Notes: a model not told the origin generated them from the letters alone. A DNA stretch of 64,000 nucleotides from SAR116 cluster bacterium AG-447-A06 (GCA_003212345.1 QCPZ01000001.1:195638-259637), one strand, 5' to 3'; counted from the first letter of the stretch, positions 10,632 to 24,486 are shown. Made by a program: numbers and translations.

Positions 10632-12062
10632 ATGGCAAATCACATTTTTCACCCAAGTATTCTGAGAGCCTATGATATTCGCGGCATTGTTGATGAGACG
10701 CTCAGCCTTGCCGATGCATGGTCAATTGGGCTTAGTTTTGCTACCTGTCTTGATAAGCGCGGGCATGGAAATCATGTTGTGGTGGGACGTGATGGGCGGC
10801 TTTCATCAATGGCCTTGGCCACTGCACTTTGTAACGGACTTGTTGCGGGCGGAGCAAGGGTCAGCAATATCGGCTGCGGGCCCACACCGATGCTTTACTA
10901 TGCCAGCATATCGTTGAAAGCTGATGGGGCTATTCAGGTCACCGGATCACATAACCCCCCAACGCATAATGGGTTCAAAATGTTAATGAATGGTAATGTT
11001 TTCTTTGGCAAAGATATTCAGGACCTTGGCACCATCAGCGCAAAAGGACCGAAGGAAAAATCTGGTGGCAGCCTGAAAATGACGCCCATTTTCAAATCCT
11101 ATATCAACCGCCTTGTTGCTGGGGTGGATACGGGCAATTACAGGGTAATCTGGGATTGTGGAAATGGAGCTTCAGGACCAGCAACAATAGCCGCAACTAA
11201 TGAAATCAGTGGTGCACACACTGTTTTATTCGGTGACATCGATGGCCATTTTCCAAACCATCACCCTAACCCGGTTGACCCCGAAACATTGCTCATATTG
11301 CGCCAATCTGTTGCCAAAGCAAAAGCCGATTTAGGCATTGGATTTGATGGCGATGGTGATCGGATTGGCATTGTTGATGCAAAAGGCCGTCAGGTGTCCG
11401 GTGATCTCCTAACCGCCTTTTTGGCGCAGGATATTGTTCAACGTCATCCGGGAACACCAATTATCCTTGACGTAAAATCATCGGATATGGCAATGGATTT
11501 GATTAGAACTATGGGAGGCAATGCCCAGATGTGGAAAACCGGCCATAGTCATATGAAGACGCACATGAAAGCTATCAATGCTCAGTTAGCTGGCGAAATG
11601 TCTGGACATATTTTTATCAAGGACGGATTTTATGGTTTTGACGATGCGCTTTATGTAGGAATTCGCGTTTTATGCCAAATGGCCAAAACCGGACAAAGTA
11701 TTACTGATTTTATTGACAGCCTGCCACCACAATATGCCACACCAGAACTACGTATTGATTGTCCTGATGATGCAAAATTTGGCGTCATGGAGCAAATAGC
11801 TGAGCATGTTAGCATGAACACTGCATCTACCGATGTAACGCTAATTGATGGTGTAAGGGTGCGAATTGATAATGGGTGGTGGCTTTTGCGTGCCTCAAAC
11901 ACCGAACCTGCCCTTGTAGCCCGCGCTGAAGGTAAAACACAAGTAATCCTTGCGGAGCTTGTAAAAGATATTGAAGTTGCACTTGCAACGGCCGGACTTA
12001 AATGGACCGGTCCGAAATGGAGCCAAAACAAAGCGCATGGTAATAACCATGACAATGAATAG
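10632..12062 (+). CDS. phosphomannomutase/phosphoglucomutase
   Basis: ILRAYDIRGIVDETL; VTGSHNPPTHNGFKM; GIGFDGDGDRIGIVD; RASNTEPALVARAEG. Confidence 0.94.
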   Translation: MANHIFHPSILRAYDIRGIVDETLSLADAWSIGLSFATCLDKRGHGNHVVVGRDGRLSSMALATALCNGLVAGGARVSNIGCGPTPMLYYASISLKADGAIQVTGSHNPPTHNGFKMLMNGNVFFGKDIQDLGTISAKGPKEKSGGSLKMTPIFKSYINRLVAGVDTGNYRVIWDCGNGASGPATIAATNEISGAHTVLFGDIDGHFPNHHPNPVDPETLLILRQSVAKAKADLGIGFDGDGDRIGIVDAKGRQVSGDLLTAFLAQDIVQRHPGTPIILDVKSSDMAMDLIRTMGGNAQMWKTGHSHMKTHMKAINAQLAGEMSGHIFIKDGFYGFDDALYVGIRVLCQMAKTGQSITDFIDSLPPQYATPELRIDCPDDAKFGVMEQIAEHVSMNTASTDVTLIDGVRVRIDNGWWLLRASNTEPALVARAEGKTQVILAELVKDIEVALATAGLKWTGPKWSQNKAHGNNHDNE

Positions 12063-12255
12063 GTTATATATAACGACCCTAAATAAAATCAAACCGAAAA
12101 AAGACCGCGCCAGAATCGAAAAATAGCCTTTATCGGCCATAATGCCACCTTAGCAGCTTGAAACGGATATCAGCATCAGTTAAAAATGTACAGTTTTCAA
12201 CCATGCCTCCCTGCCCCATCATTTTTACGGGCTGCCTGCCAAAGCGGAGCACACA

Positions 12256-14424
12256 ATGACGAATGTAATCACCCATGGCGGTTTGACCGTTTCTAAAGAC
12301 CTTTATGACTTAGTTAATGATGAAATTCTTGCGAATAGTGCCATCTCTGCCGGTCAATTTTGGTCTGGCCTTGATAAGGCAGTGCATCAATTAGCGCCAA
12401 AGAACTTAGACCTTTTGCGGAACCGGACCAAATTGCAAAAACAGATTGATGAATGGTTGCGAGCTAATAGTGCCGGGGGCATCGACGCCACCGCCTATGA
12501 AGCATTTTTAAGTGACATTGGCTACCTGCATGATGATGCGGGCGATTTCAACATCGAAACGAGCAATGTTGATCCAGAAATTGCAACTATCGCTGGCCCG
12601 CAGCTTGTTGTGCCAATCACTAACGCGCGTTATGCGTTAAACGCAGCCAATGCGCGTTGGGGTAGCCTCTATGATGCGCTTTACGGCACTGATGTTATAA
12701 GTGATGAAGGTGGGGCTGGCAGAACATCCGACTATAATTCAGTGCGTGGTGCCAAGGTTATTGCCTACACGCGTGAACTGCTGGACCAGTCAATGCCCTT
12801 GGCGGCAGCAAGTTGGACAGAGGTAAGCGGGTTTGCAATTACCAATGGCGCCCTGGAAGTTAAAACTAGCAGCACCACCACCAGCCTTCTAGATGCTAGC
12901 CAATTTATTGGCCACACAGGCCCGGCCGATTTGCCAAACAGCATAATCATGAGAAAAAATGGTCTGCATTTGGAAGTCATCATTGATGCGAATGGTACAA
13001 TTGGCAGTGGTGATACCGCCCATATCAATGATGTGATATTGGAGTCTGCTTTAACCAGCATTATTGATTTAGAAGATTCGATTGCCGCTGTTGACGCCGA
13101 AGACAAGGTGCTGGCTTACCGAAATTGGCACCAAATCATGTGCGGCACTTTAACTGCAAAGTTCAATAAAAATGGTAAAACAATTACTCGCAAATTAAAT
13201 TCTGACAAACATTATATCGCAGCGGATGGTAGCAAAAGTATTCTGCGCGGACGTGCACTTATGCTGGTTCGTAATGTTGGTCATCTAATGACAAATCCGG
13301 CTATCCTTCTGTCCGATGGCAGCGAAATACCTGAGGGCATTTTGGATGCTTTTGTTTCGGTTGCTGCAGCTTTGCCAGACATGTCTAGCAAAATGAATTC
13401 AACAGCTAGCTCTATCTATGTGGTCAAACCAAAGATGCATGGGCCAGAAGAGGTTGCATTTACTGTTGAAATTTTTGACATGGTTGAACAGCTTTTGAAC
13501 CTTCCTGCCAACACCATCAAAATCGGCATCATGGACGAAGAGCGGCGCACAACCGTTAATCTAAAAGAATGTATTCGGGCGGCCAAATCGCGCGTTGCCT
13601 TTATCAATACAGGTTTTCTTGACAGAACCGGTGATGAAATTCACACATCAATGTATGCGGGGGCCATGATCCGCAAAGGCGACATGAAAGCTGCAACTTG
13701 GATCTCAGCTTACGAAGATTGGAATGTCGATGTTGGGCTTGCTTGTGGATTTTCTGGAAAAGCACAAATTGGTAAGGGCATGTGGGCCATGCCAGATATG
13801 ATGTCCGATATGATGTCTCAAAAAATTGCGCATCCAAAAGCCGGTGCGAATTGCGCATGGGTTCCATCACCAACAGCCGCAACTTTACACGCCTTGCATT
13901 ATCACAAAATCGATGTTGCCGAGCGGCAGGCTGAACTCGCCGGTCAAGCCCGCGCTAACCGGTCGGACATTCTTTCAATCCCGGTTACCAGCCGACCAAA
14001 TTGGTCAGCGCAAGACATCCGTGCTGAATTACGGAATAATGCACAAGGCATTCTTGGCTATGTCGTACGCTGGATTGATCAGGGCGTTGGCTGTTCGAAA
14101 GTCCCGGATATTCACAATGTTGGGCTGATGGAAGATCGTGCAACCTTGCGCATTTCGTCACAGCATATTGCCAATTGGTTGCATCATAACATCTGTGACG
14201 CTGAAATTGTCATGGATGTGATGAAGGAAATGGCCGCAGTTGTTGATAAACAGAATGCTGATGATCCAGTCTATTCCCCGATGGCTGATAATTTTGATAA
14301 CTCAGTGGCCTTTCAGGCGGCATGTGACCTTGTGTTCAAGGGCGTCGAGCAGCCATCTGGCTATACAGAACCCGTGTTACATGCGCGGCGGTTAGAAAAA
14401 AAGCGTAAAGACCGCGCTGCCTAA
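12256..14424 (+). CDS. glcB: malate synthase G
   Basis: Full-length 722 aa; [57 protein letters not shown]. Confidence 0.96.
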   Translation: MTNVITHGGLTVSKDLYDLVNDEILANSAISAGQFWSGLDKAVHQLAPKNLDLLRNRTKLQKQIDEWLRANSAGGIDATAYEAFLSDIGYLHDDAGDFNIETSNVDPEIATIAGPQLVVPITNARYALNAANARWGSLYDALYGTDVISDEGGAGRTSDYNSVRGAKVIAYTRELLDQSMPLAAASWTEVSGFAITNGALEVKTSSTTTSLLDASQFIGHTGPADLPNSIIMRKNGLHLEVIIDANGTIGSGDTAHINDVILESALTSIIDLEDSIAAVDAEDKVLAYRNWHQIMCGTLTAKFNKNGKTITRKLNSDKHYIAADGSKSILRGRALMLVRNVGHLMTNPAILLSDGSEIPEGILDAFVSVAAALPDMSSKMNSTASSIYVVKPKMHGPEEVAFTVEIFDMVEQLLNLPANTIKIGIMDEERRTTVNLKECIRAAKSRVAFINTGFLDRTGDEIHTSMYAGAMIRKGDMKAATWISAYEDWNVDVGLACGFSGKAQIGKGMWAMPDMMSDMMSQKIAHPKAGANCAWVPSPTAATLHALHYHKIDVAERQAELAGQARANRSDILSIPVTSRPNWSAQDIRAELRNNAQGILGYVVRWIDQGVGCSKVPDIHNVGLMEDRATLRISSQHIANWLHHNICDAEIVMDVMKEMAAVVDKQNADDPVYSPMADNFDNSVAFQAACDLVFKGVEQPSGYTEPVLHARRLEKKRKDRAA

Positions 14425-14535
14425 CCTATCAATTCACTGCACATAATCATGAAAAGCTAAAGCGCTATTTTGTGGTAGGGACGGTTTCAACTACTGGCAA
14501 ATCCAGAATATACCCCAGAGCGTAATCAAGCCCAG

Positions 14536-15690
<1,155 letters not shown>

Positions 15691-15892
15691 TCACTATAAG
15701 TCAATAGCTTGTGAGCTATTGTTAATGTGATATCAACATATAGTAGTCTGGTTCTGGTTTGATACGCTTATCTTGTGATCGTTTATTTAACCACAAACAA
15801 CTAATTAGCGTATTTCTCATTCAGGCAAAAATACGATAGCTGTGTCGCAGCCCATTTACACCCTTAAAAAAGGTAGATAAAAATATAGGGGA

Positions 15893-16537
15893 TCAATCTG
15901 AGCCACTCAAATATCTGCGAATTGGTTTGAAGCTTTTGCGATGATGTGGAGTGATGCCGAACCGATCTAGACCTGCCTGATGCAATTTTGTGCCATAGCC
16001 CATATTGCTAGCCCAACCATAGCCGGGATGAAGGGCATCAAGGTCACACATCATTTGATCGCGAACCGTTTTGGCGATAATGGAAGCCGCGGCGATGGAT
16101 AGAGATCGACTATCACCTTTAACAAGAGCCGTTGCTGGTAGGGGCATATCAGGGGGTAATAAATTGCCATCAACAAGCGCATGCGCAGGGCTAGGCATTT
16201 GGGCAGCAGCAAATTGATCGCAAAGGCCGTTAGCTGCCGCTACCATTGCTGCGAATGTCGCTTGCAAAATACCCATTTGATCAATTTTTTTCGCATTGAT
16301 TGATACCGTACAGTAAAGATTTGGGAGAGCCATTAAATCAGTGGCGAGGCTAGCACGACGCACTGACTTTATTTTTTTGGAGTCATCAACATCGGTTGGC
16401 AAATCATCATAGGAAAGGGGACAAAGCCAGATCGCCGTCACAGTCACTGGGCCAGCCCATGGGCCCCGACCTGCCTCATCAATCCCAATGACCGGCCCAT
16501 CAAAATTCTGTTCATGGAAAAGATCAGGCATTACCAC
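15893..16537 (-). CDS. rnhB: ribonuclease HII
   Basis: GPVIGIDEAGRGPWAGPV; DSKKIKSVRRA; ALVDGN; KGDSRSLSIAAASIIAKTVRD. Confidence 0.95.
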   Translation of the reverse strand: MVMPDLFHEQNFDGPVIGIDEAGRGPWAGPVTVTAIWLCPLSYDDLPTDVDDSKKIKSVRRASLATDLMALPNLYCTVSINAKKIDQMGILQATFAAMVAAANGLCDQFAAAQMPSPAHALVDGNLLPPDMPLPATALVKGDSRSLSIAAASIIAKTVRDQMMCDLDALHPGYGWASNMGYGTKLHQAGLDRFGITPHHRKSFKPIRRYLSGSD

Positions 16538-17090
16538 CGCGGCGTTGGGTTGGAGATTCTGCCAGACGCGGCATTATTTCAACAAAATTGCAGGGCCGAT
16601 GGCGAATGTCTAACTGGTAGCGTAATATCTCATCCCATCCATCGCGACACGCCGATGGTGATCCAGGAAGCGAAAATAGATAGGTCCCACCAGCAACACC
16701 TGCAACGGCACGGGATTGTATCGTAGATGTTCCAATTTTGGCGAATGAGATATAACGGAATAATTCGCCAAACCCCTCAATTTCCTTTTCAAAGATCGCC
16801 CGAAATGCCTCAGGGCTGCCATCTCGGCCCGTAAGTCCAGTGCCGCCAGTAGAAACAATTACATCAACCCCTTTATCTTCAACCCATTGCCGCACCTGAC
16901 CGGTGATCGCATCAAAATCATCAGTTACGATAGCCCTTCCAGCCAAATGGTGCCCATCCTCCTTAATACGTCCAGCCAGCAAATCACCCGAACGGTCTTC
17001 ACCGGCTTTGCGCGAGTCTGAAACCGTTAAAATTGCAATATTAACCGCGACAAATTCAACCGACTTATCAATCCTTTTATCATGATCCAT
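16524..17090 (-). CDS. moaB: molybdenum cofactor biosynthesis protein MoaB-like
   Basis: NIAILTVSDSRKAGEDRSGDLLAGRI; DVIVSTGGTGLTGRDGSPEAF; LPGSPSACRDGWDEIL. Confidence 0.9.
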   Translation of the reverse strand: MDHDKRIDKSVEFVAVNIAILTVSDSRKAGEDRSGDLLAGRIKEDGHHLAGRAIVTDDFDAITGQVRQWVEDKGVDVIVSTGGTGLTGRDGSPEAFRAIFEKEIEGFGELFRYISFAKIGTSTIQSRAVAGVAGGTYLFSLPGSPSACRDGWDEILRYQLDIRHRPCNFVEIMPRLAESPTQRRGGNA

Positions 17091-17161
17091 TACATTTGCC
17101 TTCCATCATGTAACCAGTGAAGCCCGTCCAATATCTTAATAACCCAAAAAATCAAATAAAT

Positions 17162-18982
17162 TTAATCGATTGGGGTTTTATCGACTGCCTCGCTTGGGAC
17201 AAAACGGCCACCATTACCTGCGGCCAGCCCCACCAACGCGGGAGCAGTCTGACCAAAGCGATTACGATACATACCGAGGTTAGAGACAACATTTTTCACA
17301 TAATATCGCGTTTCACGAGCCGGGATTGACTCCACCAGTAAAAAGGGATCATCTTGATGATCAACCTTACCAAGCCACCTCCGCAAATTACCAGGCCCAC
17401 CGTTATAGGCTATTAACAACCTTATCAGCGAGCTTTCAACATGCTGTTCAGCCAGCAAGTGCAGGATATATGTTTGCCCAAGCTTCAAATTCAATGCTGG
17501 CTCAAATAATTGGTGACGTTTGCGCCCACGATAACCACGATCACGCGCAATAAAGGACGCGGTGGCTGGCATAAGCTGCATTAATCCTGCCGCTTTTGCA
17601 CGGCTTTTGGCACGCGGATTAAACCCAGATTCCTGCCGCGAAATCGACCAGACCAGCGCTTCATCAATAGTATATTCAGTCTTGAATTGTGGACGCGGAT
17701 ACAAGGCGCCATACCAACTAACTCCAGTGTCTTTACGAATAATCTCCGCTACTCGGAATGAAAGGCCAGCCATGCCCTGCTCAGCGGCAAACCGCATCAC
17801 CCCAGGTCGATATTCTTCGGGCATTTCCATCCACAAATATCGCAATTCACGTTCGGCCGCATGCGTCTCACCTAGCTGCAACAACGCGAACATCCTTTTA
17901 CCACCAGGCCGCTTAGCCAGCCACGCAAAAAAAGAATCATGGATTTTAGGTAAATCAAAGGAAATATTAATCTGCTGACCAAGCGCGTAGCGGGAGACGA
18001 CACCGTAAAAACTATCAATTTCACGAGCTGACAACTCTAAATACCGAAGCGACTCAACTGGCCTCCCTTGCCGAAGCTCAACCCGATGCGCCCAAAAGGC
18101 CGCCGCACTACGTTGGCCAGGGTTAGCTTCAGGCAAATCAGCAAGCGTACGAAAGAACTGGCCAGCGAGGTCAATTTGGCCACTGCGCCAAGCTGCCAAG
18201 CCGCCCGCCCAATAGGCAAGCTGGGCATGTCCCCGCCCAATAGCAATTGCATAGCGTGCCTGACGAATAGCTTTTGAATCGACGCCAAAAATAAAATAAG
18301 CGTGCGCAATTTCACCACGAAGCTGACCTTCCTCAGCGGCGGTCAAGTAGCGTTTGTTTCTTGGATCGTTCACAATATCCAGCGCGCCAGATGGCCAGCC
18401 TCGGCGAATCGCCCTACGGATGCTGCGTGCAGCAGAAGCGGTTCGAGTTGGCGACGCACGGCCTACATTGCTTTTTGGAATCCTTGGGCGATATCCATAA
18501 GCACCAGCTTGTCCAAAACCATTAAGATAGCCCGGTTTTGGGACTTTTGGCGCGCGCACCTTTGCAGGCTGCCGGCGCTTGGCAAGCCAGTAGATACGGC
18601 TTGCATCTGGATGGTCATTATACGCAGAAAGCCAGCTGGATAATTCTTTATAGCTAGATCGCCACGCTGTTGGGTGAAGATAACGCTGAGCCAGAACATG
18701 CCCCTTTAGCATCGGATTTTTGACTCGTCCCATCTCGCGAATTGCTTTTTTCATATTGCCAACCTTCTGCAATTCTAGGAGGCGCTTATAATTAGCAACA
18801 TCAAAACTGCTCAATGGCTGCGGTGCCGATGCAGCATGAGCAGCCTCTGGTGAGAGCATAATTACCAGATAAATCACAATGCTGATTCGCAGTATATAAA
18901 TACCAGAAAATCGGGCAAAGATGCCCGCAAGCACTTTTAAAATTGAGCACTTTAGGGGTTTGAAGAAAGGGCTAAAAATCAT
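17162..18982 (-). CDS. soluble lytic murein transglycosylase
   Basis: C-terminal SLT domain: ALVWSISRQESGFNPRAKSRAKAAGLMQLMPATASFIA...LIAYNGGPGNL. Confidence 0.92.
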   Translation of the reverse strand: MIFSPFFKPLKCSILKVLAGIFARFSGIYILRISIVIYLVIMLSPEAAHAASAPQPLSSFDVANYKRLLELQKVGNMKKAIREMGRVKNPMLKGHVLAQRYLHPTAWRSSYKELSSWLSAYNDHPDASRIYWLAKRRQPAKVRAPKVPKPGYLNGFGQAGAYGYRPRIPKSNVGRASPTRTASAARSIRRAIRRGWPSGALDIVNDPRNKRYLTAAEEGQLRGEIAHAYFIFGVDSKAIRQARYAIAIGRGHAQLAYWAGGLAAWRSGQIDLAGQFFRTLADLPEANPGQRSAAAFWAHRVELRQGRPVESLRYLELSAREIDSFYGVVSRYALGQQINISFDLPKIHDSFFAWLAKRPGGKRMFALLQLGETHAAERELRYLWMEMPEEYRPGVMRFAAEQGMAGLSFRVAEIIRKDTGVSWYGALYPRPQFKTEYTIDEALVWSISRQESGFNPRAKSRAKAAGLMQLMPATASFIARDRGYRGRKRHQLFEPALNLKLGQTYILHLLAEQHVESSLIRLLIAYNGGPGNLRRWLGKVDHQDDPFLLVESIPARETRYYVKNVVSNLGMYRNRFGQTAPALVGLAAGNGGRFVPSEAVDKTPID

Positions 18983-19081
18983 TTCATTGCCTTTTTCCGG
19001 ATGTGTTTAGACAGAGATTCATTCTCACCAAACCTCAATAGTCATCCATTACGTCGTAGGTACCTTGTCGTCGTTCACGGA

Positions 19082-19987
19082 TCAACCAGATTTATTGTCC
19101 GCGACAAGCAAATTAAGGTGGCGGGCCAGCAATAACAAGTCATCAAAAGCAAGCCGTTTTTGAGCTGGTGAACGCAATAGATAAGCCGGATGCAAACTTG
19201 CCAGCGTTGGTCGCATCACTCCGTCACCGAAATCCGTATCATACCATTTGCCGCGCAGCTTCAAAATACCATCCTGACTGCCAAGGACAAGTTTCGCTGC
19301 CGCTCCACCCAGGAGCAAAATGACATCAGGATTGGCTAACTGAACATGCCGGAACAGCCATGGTGTTAGCATTGCAATTTCTTCATCTGTTGGGGTGCGG
19401 TTGCCTGGCGGCCGCCACGGCAACATATTGGTCAAATAAGCTGACTCGCGATCAAGGCTTATGCTTGCCAGCATTTTATCCAACAATTGGCCAGCAAAGC
19501 CGACAAAAGGAACGCCCATCCGATCTTCATCGCGACCTGGCACTTCACCAATAATCATAACGCGCGCTCCCGGATTGCCATCAGCGAAACAAAGGTTGCT
19601 TGCCGTATGTTTCAATGGACAAACATCAAGGGCGGCAAGAGAAGCCCGCAAATCGGCCAAGCTGGCAATCTTGGAAAGATCATTGATGTTGTGGGAGGAT
19701 GGGCGCGCCGCCAAAGTCGGTGAAGCTGCTCTACGTCCATTTTGTGAAGGCGCCACTTTTGTTGCCTTTTCCAACATGGACCCAATAATTGGACCAGCAG
19801 GTATTTTTGCCGGTAAATCTCCTGTCATATTTTTTGTGGCCAACAACTCACTTAGCTCTACCGGCGATGCTAACGGGTCGGGAAAATCCAATAACGCTTC
19901 ATCAATGCCTATTTCAAATTGATAGCGAAGCATCGCAATTAGATCACTTCGATCATAAATCTGTGTTGGCATATCAAAACCCACCAA
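19082..19987 (-). CDS. family 4 uracil-DNA glycosylase
   Basis: MIIGEVPGRDEDRMGVPFVGFAGQLLDKML; LTNMLPWRPPGNRTPTDEE; LASLHPAYLLRSPAQKR. Confidence 0.92.
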   Translation of the reverse strand: MVGFDMPTQIYDRSDLIAMLRYQFEIGIDEALLDFPDPLASPVELSELLATKNMTGDLPAKIPAGPIIGSMLEKATKVAPSQNGRRAASPTLAARPSSHNINDLSKIASLADLRASLAALDVCPLKHTASNLCFADGNPGARVMIIGEVPGRDEDRMGVPFVGFAGQLLDKMLASISLDRESAYLTNMLPWRPPGNRTPTDEEIAMLTPWLFRHVQLANPDVILLLGGAAAKLVLGSQDGILKLRGKWYDTDFGDGVMRPTLASLHPAYLLRSPAQKRLAFDDLLLLARHLNLLVADNKSG

Positions 19988-20150
19988 ATTTTGGTTGTTT
20001 CATTGACACAAAAGTGCGCAATATCCATTTTACATGGACACCTAATTTTATCAATTAGCTTGAAGGCTGTTTTTGGGTTTCTTTTGCCAATGGTGGCCAG
20101 CGTAATTTTGACAGGCACAAATTGAAACGATGACCAATTAGATAGGAACA

Positions 20151-21788
20151 ATGATGGAACGCGAAGTCATGGAATTTGATGTTGTAATTGTTGGCGGTGG
20201 ACCATCTGGTTTATCTGCGGCAATTCGGCTAAAGCAATTAGCAAATGACGCTGGTAAAGACGTCGAAGTTTGTCTCATCGAAAAGGGCAGCGAAGTAGGG
20301 GCGCATATCTTGTCAGGGGCCGTCTTGGAGCCGCGCAGTCTGAATGAGCTTATACCAGATTGGCGTGATCGTGGCGCGCCGCTTGATACACCCGTTACCG
20401 CGGACAAATTTATGTTTCTGACTGAAACTGGTAGCTTCCGCATGCCAACACCGCCAAGCATGAATAACCATGGCAATTATATCATCTCACTTGGCAATTT
20501 TTGTCGCTGGCTTGGTGAACAAGCCGAAGCACTTGGTGTTGAAATTTATCCTGGATTTCCTGCCGCCGAAGTTCTGTATGATGAACTAGGTCGAGTTAAA
20601 GGTGTGGCAACCGGTGATATGGGAATTGGAAAAGATGGTAACCCTACTGAAAATTACATGCGCGGCATGGAACTTCACGCCAAACAGACAATTTTCGCCG
20701 AAGGGTGCCGTGGCCACCTTACAAAAACCCTTTTTGAGAGATTTGATCTGCGCGAAGGAAAAGATCCGCAAACCTTTGCAATCGGAATAAAAGAATTATG
20801 GGACATTAACCCTGAAAAAGCTAAACCGGGTTTGGCTTGGCACTCAGTTGGTTGGCCACTGGCAAGCGATGTGTATGGTGGGTCATTCCTGTATCATTTA
20901 ACTGGTAATCAGGTTGCCGTTGGCTATGTTGTGGGGCTTGATTACAGCAATCCCCATTTATCACCTTTTGAGGAGTTTCAGCGATTTAAAAACCATCCAG
21001 CCGTACGCGATACATTTATCGACGGGCGCCGCGTTTCATATGGTGCGCGCGCCCTCAATGAAGGTGGATTTCAATCAGTGCCTAAACTGACCTTCCCTGG
21101 AGGCTGTCTTGTTGGCTGTACGGCAGGATTTCTTAATGTGCCAAAGATCAAAGGTACCCATACGGCAATGAAATCAGGCATGGTAGCTGCTGAAGCAATT
21201 TTTGAAGCACTGGATGAAATACAGGTGGGTTATGAACCATCAAGCTATTCAACACGCCTCCAAGAAAGTTGGCTATGGGCTGAACTTTACAAGGTCCGTA
21301 ACATCCGGCCCGGTTTTGCTAAGGGTTTGTGGCTAGGACTGGTTCATGCTGCAATCGATACCTATGTATTGTTTGGCAAAGCACCATGGACATTGGGACA
21401 CCGCAATGATCATGAAAATCTAAAGCCTGCTAAAGATGTGCCAGTAATCGAATATCCAAAGCCGGATGGCATTGTCAGTTTTGACCGGAACTCATCAGTC
21501 TTTTTATCGGGCACCAACCATGAAGAAAACCAACCCGCCCACTTAACCTTAAAAAACGCGGAAATCCCGATCAGTCATAATTTAGCGATCTATGACTCGC
21601 CCGAACAACGCTATTGCCCGGCCGGGGTTTATGAAATTGTCCAAAACGATGAGGACAGTAATCCACGGTTGCAAATCAATGCACAGAACTGTGTTCATTG
21701 CAAAACATGTGATATTAAAGATCCGTCACAAAATATTGTGTGGGTCAGCCCAGAAGGTGGAGGCGGGCCTAATTACCCAAATATGTGA
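20151..21788 (+). CDS. electron transfer flavoprotein-ubiquinone oxidoreductase
   Basis: [34 protein letters not shown]-like FAD motif; C-terminal ferredoxin domain CPAGVYEI...[34 protein letters not shown]. Confidence 0.95.
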   Translation: MMEREVMEFDVVIVGGGPSGLSAAIRLKQLANDAGKDVEVCLIEKGSEVGAHILSGAVLEPRSLNELIPDWRDRGAPLDTPVTADKFMFLTETGSFRMPTPPSMNNHGNYIISLGNFCRWLGEQAEALGVEIYPGFPAAEVLYDELGRVKGVATGDMGIGKDGNPTENYMRGMELHAKQTIFAEGCRGHLTKTLFERFDLREGKDPQTFAIGIKELWDINPEKAKPGLAWHSVGWPLASDVYGGSFLYHLTGNQVAVGYVVGLDYSNPHLSPFEEFQRFKNHPAVRDTFIDGRRVSYGARALNEGGFQSVPKLTFPGGCLVGCTAGFLNVPKIKGTHTAMKSGMVAAEAIFEALDEIQVGYEPSSYSTRLQESWLWAELYKVRNIRPGFAKGLWLGLVHAAIDTYVLFGKAPWTLGHRNDHENLKPAKDVPVIEYPKPDGIVSFDRNSSVFLSGTNHEENQPAHLTLKNAEIPISHNLAIYDSPEQRYCPAGVYEIVQNDEDSNPRLQINAQNCVHCKTCDIKDPSQNIVWVSPEGGGGPNYPNM

Positions 21789-23515
21789 AGGTGGCGTTGG
21801 ACAATTTAAAAATATTAATTACGGCAAACAATTTTTGGACCCGAATGTTTTCATTCCAAGCTCAAAAGAAATGGCATCATCGATTGCTTTTTGGGGTGAT
21901 CCTAGCATTTTTCTGCAATGTCATTACGCCATCAAAATCTATTGCATCAAAAAGTCAAGACTTACAGATGAGGTCGACCGCAGCAAATTACTTAGCCGCT
22001 CGACAAGCACTTTATTTCAAAGATTTTAGAGCATCTGCTTCTTTTTACCTGACTGCGCTGAATTCTGATCATAACAACGCAGGCCTTTTGAAGCAGGCTT
22101 TTTACGCACAATATCAGCTCGGCAATATTGACGCAGCCGCAACGCTAGCCCGTGAAATGGAATTGCTGAATATAGCCAGTAGATTTGCAAGTGAGCCTGC
22201 AACAGCACAAGCAATTTTAATGGAAGACTGGGATGCAGTTTTGGTTCTGGCTGATTTGATTGCTGAAGATATCGATGCACAACCCGTAGCTGCAATTATG
22301 AGAGCCTGGGCATTAGTTGCTAAGGGCCAGGGACCCGCCGGATTATCGCATCTCATCCAATCAAGCAAAACGAATATATCAGGAAACAAATCTGCCCCAA
22401 CCATTTTCAGAATGCAGGCGGCAAGAATGGCCGACTATCTTGGCGATTCTGACGAGATGTTGAAATTCGCTGACCAACTCTTAAAACGTAATGACCTCTC
22501 ATCACAGCTTTTGCTTCAGCTCGCTAGCCTTTATGCGCGACACAACAAAAACATCAAGCTAGGGCAACTGATCGCGCAGCTTCCAAATGGCTTCAACAAA
22601 TTAAAGATCCGTGAAGTGCTTTCTCACCAAACAACTTCTCCAAAAATTGCCCACCATATCGCTGCTGGAATTATTGATGCAAGCCTGATTGCAAATCAGT
22701 CAAAAAATGACAACATGCTAAAAGCACGCCTAGGGCTTGCGCTATATCTTAATCCACAGTCAGACAGGGCGCGGTTTTTAATTGCGCAGACATTGAGTGA
22801 AATAAACCAAAAACAAAGTGCAAAAGAACAGTTGGCTGCTATTGATCCCAACGGGGTATGGAGTCAACCGCGTCTACTTTTGGAAGTTAACATTGATCGT
22901 GCAGATAACATTGGACTTGCAATTAGCCACCTGCAAAGGTCGCTCGATAAAGATCGCAAAAACGCGTTTCTGCAAAAAGAGCTTGGAGATCTTTACCGTA
23001 TATCTGATCAGTTAGATAAGGCTCGGGATGCATATTTGATGGCAATCTCTCTTGGCTTATCATCAGCGAACCTTGACCGTAATCTTGCCATCTCCTACGA
23101 ACAATTAGAGGAAGACCGTCTAGCCGAAGATAGTTTCCAAGCAGCGCTGAAAAAGAACCCGCAAGACCCTTTTACCCTTAATTATCTTGGTTATTGGTGG
23201 GCAGATGAGGGGCGCAATCTTGAAGATGCAATTGGCCTGATTGAACGAGCAGTTCGCCTACGCCCTCGCAGTGGATATTTTGTTGACTCGCTTGGCTGGG
23301 TACATTTCAAACTAGGCAATCTTGATCTCGCTGTTGCGTTTCTTGAGCAGGCTACCATTCTCGAACCAGTTGACCCAGTGATTTCCGATCATCTTGGTGA
23401 TGCGTACTGGGCAACAGGTCGATTTGTCGAAGCCCGTTTCAAATGGCAATATGCCCTGTCAATTACTGATGATGATGATCTAAAAGCCAACCTTACGGCT
23501 AAGCTCGCGCGATGA
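21785..23515 (+). CDS. tetratricopeptide repeat protein
   Basis: Repeated TPR-like segments, e.g. [71 protein letters not shown] start overlapping the upstream stop, or a downstream ATG at 21845. Confidence 0.85.
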   Translation: MKVALDNLKILITANNFWTRMFSFQAQKKWHHRLLFGVILAFFCNVITPSKSIASKSQDLQMRSTAANYLAARQALYFKDFRASASFYLTALNSDHNNAGLLKQAFYAQYQLGNIDAAATLAREMELLNIASRFASEPATAQAILMEDWDAVLVLADLIAEDIDAQPVAAIMRAWALVAKGQGPAGLSHLIQSSKTNISGNKSAPTIFRMQAARMADYLGDSDEMLKFADQLLKRNDLSSQLLLQLASLYARHNKNIKLGQLIAQLPNGFNKLKIREVLSHQTTSPKIAHHIAAGIIDASLIANQSKNDNMLKARLGLALYLNPQSDRARFLIAQTLSEINQKQSAKEQLAAIDPNGVWSQPRLLLEVNIDRADNIGLAISHLQRSLDKDRKNAFLQKELGDLYRISDQLDKARDAYLMAISLGLSSANLDRNLAISYEQLEEDRLAEDSFQAALKKNPQDPFTLNYLGYWWADEGRNLEDAIGLIERAVRLRPRSGYFVDSLGWVHFKLGNLDLAVAFLEQATILEPVDPVISDHLGDAYWATGRFVEARFKWQYALSITDDDDLKANLTAKLAR

Positions 23516-24390
23516 TAAATGTTATAGCTCCAGCCAAAATCAATCTATTCCTTCGAATTTGTGGAAAAAATAACGCTGGATATCATTTGCTTGACTCACT
23601 TGTTGCGTTTACGGAGTATGGTGATGAATTAACCATTTACCCAGCTGATAAGGATGAGCTTGTTCTGACTGGGGAATTTGCCAGCACAATCAATACTCAC
23701 ACAAAAAACAACCTAGTGATACGCGCCCTAAATGCTTTTCGCCAAAGTGGAGGACGAATTGGCCCTTTGCGCATTGTGCTTGAAAAAAAAATTCCAGTCG
23801 AAGCCGGGCTCGGGGGAGGTTCAAGCGATGCCGCCGCCTTTCTCCTTGCTATTAATGAACAAAGCAAAGTGCCGCTCAGTCAGCATAATCTTTATGATAT
23901 TGGCCTAAAACTTGGAGCTGATGTTCCAGCGTGTCTTGCGAGAGGCTGCCAGCGTGTTAGCAATATTGGCGAAATTTTAACACCATATGATTTGCCAAAA
24001 ATAGGAGCTGTGCTTCTAGTTAATCCGGGTGTAGCCCTATCAACCAAAGACGTCTTTAACAGCTTTGCGCACCTCAAAAGAAAATCTGGTAGTGGATTTG
24101 GCGGCCCACTATTCATGTTAAATACAGCCAATATAGTCGGGCTCGGCAATGATTTGACCGAAACAGCAGTCTCACTCGCGCCACAAATCAAACTTTGCCT
24201 TGATGAATTAAAGGGATCAAAAGGTGTCGTTGCAGCAGCAATGTCAGGCAGTGGGGCAAGTTGTTTTGCTTTTTTTAAAAACAGAGATTCTGCAAAAATA
24301 ACAGCAAAACATCTACAAAATCTGGGCTATTGGACACAAGTTACACGTATTTTTCGACAAAAAAAACAAACTCATCCACTTCCTTTTTGA
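23512..24390 (+). CDS. ispE: 4-diphosphocytidyl-2-C-methyl-D-erythritol kinase
   Basis: APAKINLFLRICGKNNAGYHLLDSLV; KKIPVEAGLGGGSSDAAAFLLAIN; AAMSGSGASCFAFF. Confidence 0.95.
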   Translation: MINVIAPAKINLFLRICGKNNAGYHLLDSLVAFTEYGDELTIYPADKDELVLTGEFASTINTHTKNNLVIRALNAFRQSGGRIGPLRIVLEKKIPVEAGLGGGSSDAAAFLLAINEQSKVPLSQHNLYDIGLKLGADVPACLARGCQRVSNIGEILTPYDLPKIGAVLLVNPGVALSTKDVFNSFAHLKRKSGSGFGGPLFMLNTANIVGLGNDLTETAVSLAPQIKLCLDELKGSKGVVAAAMSGSGASCFAFFKNRDSAKITAKHLQNLGYWTQVTRIFRQKKQTHPLPF

Positions 24391-24486
24391 GCAATCCCTT
24401 TGATTGTAGTGTTTTTAACTAGCGTTCAACAAAGAACAGACTTGATTGCTGTAAACTTGACCGCTAGATTGCACCGTTAACCTAAT

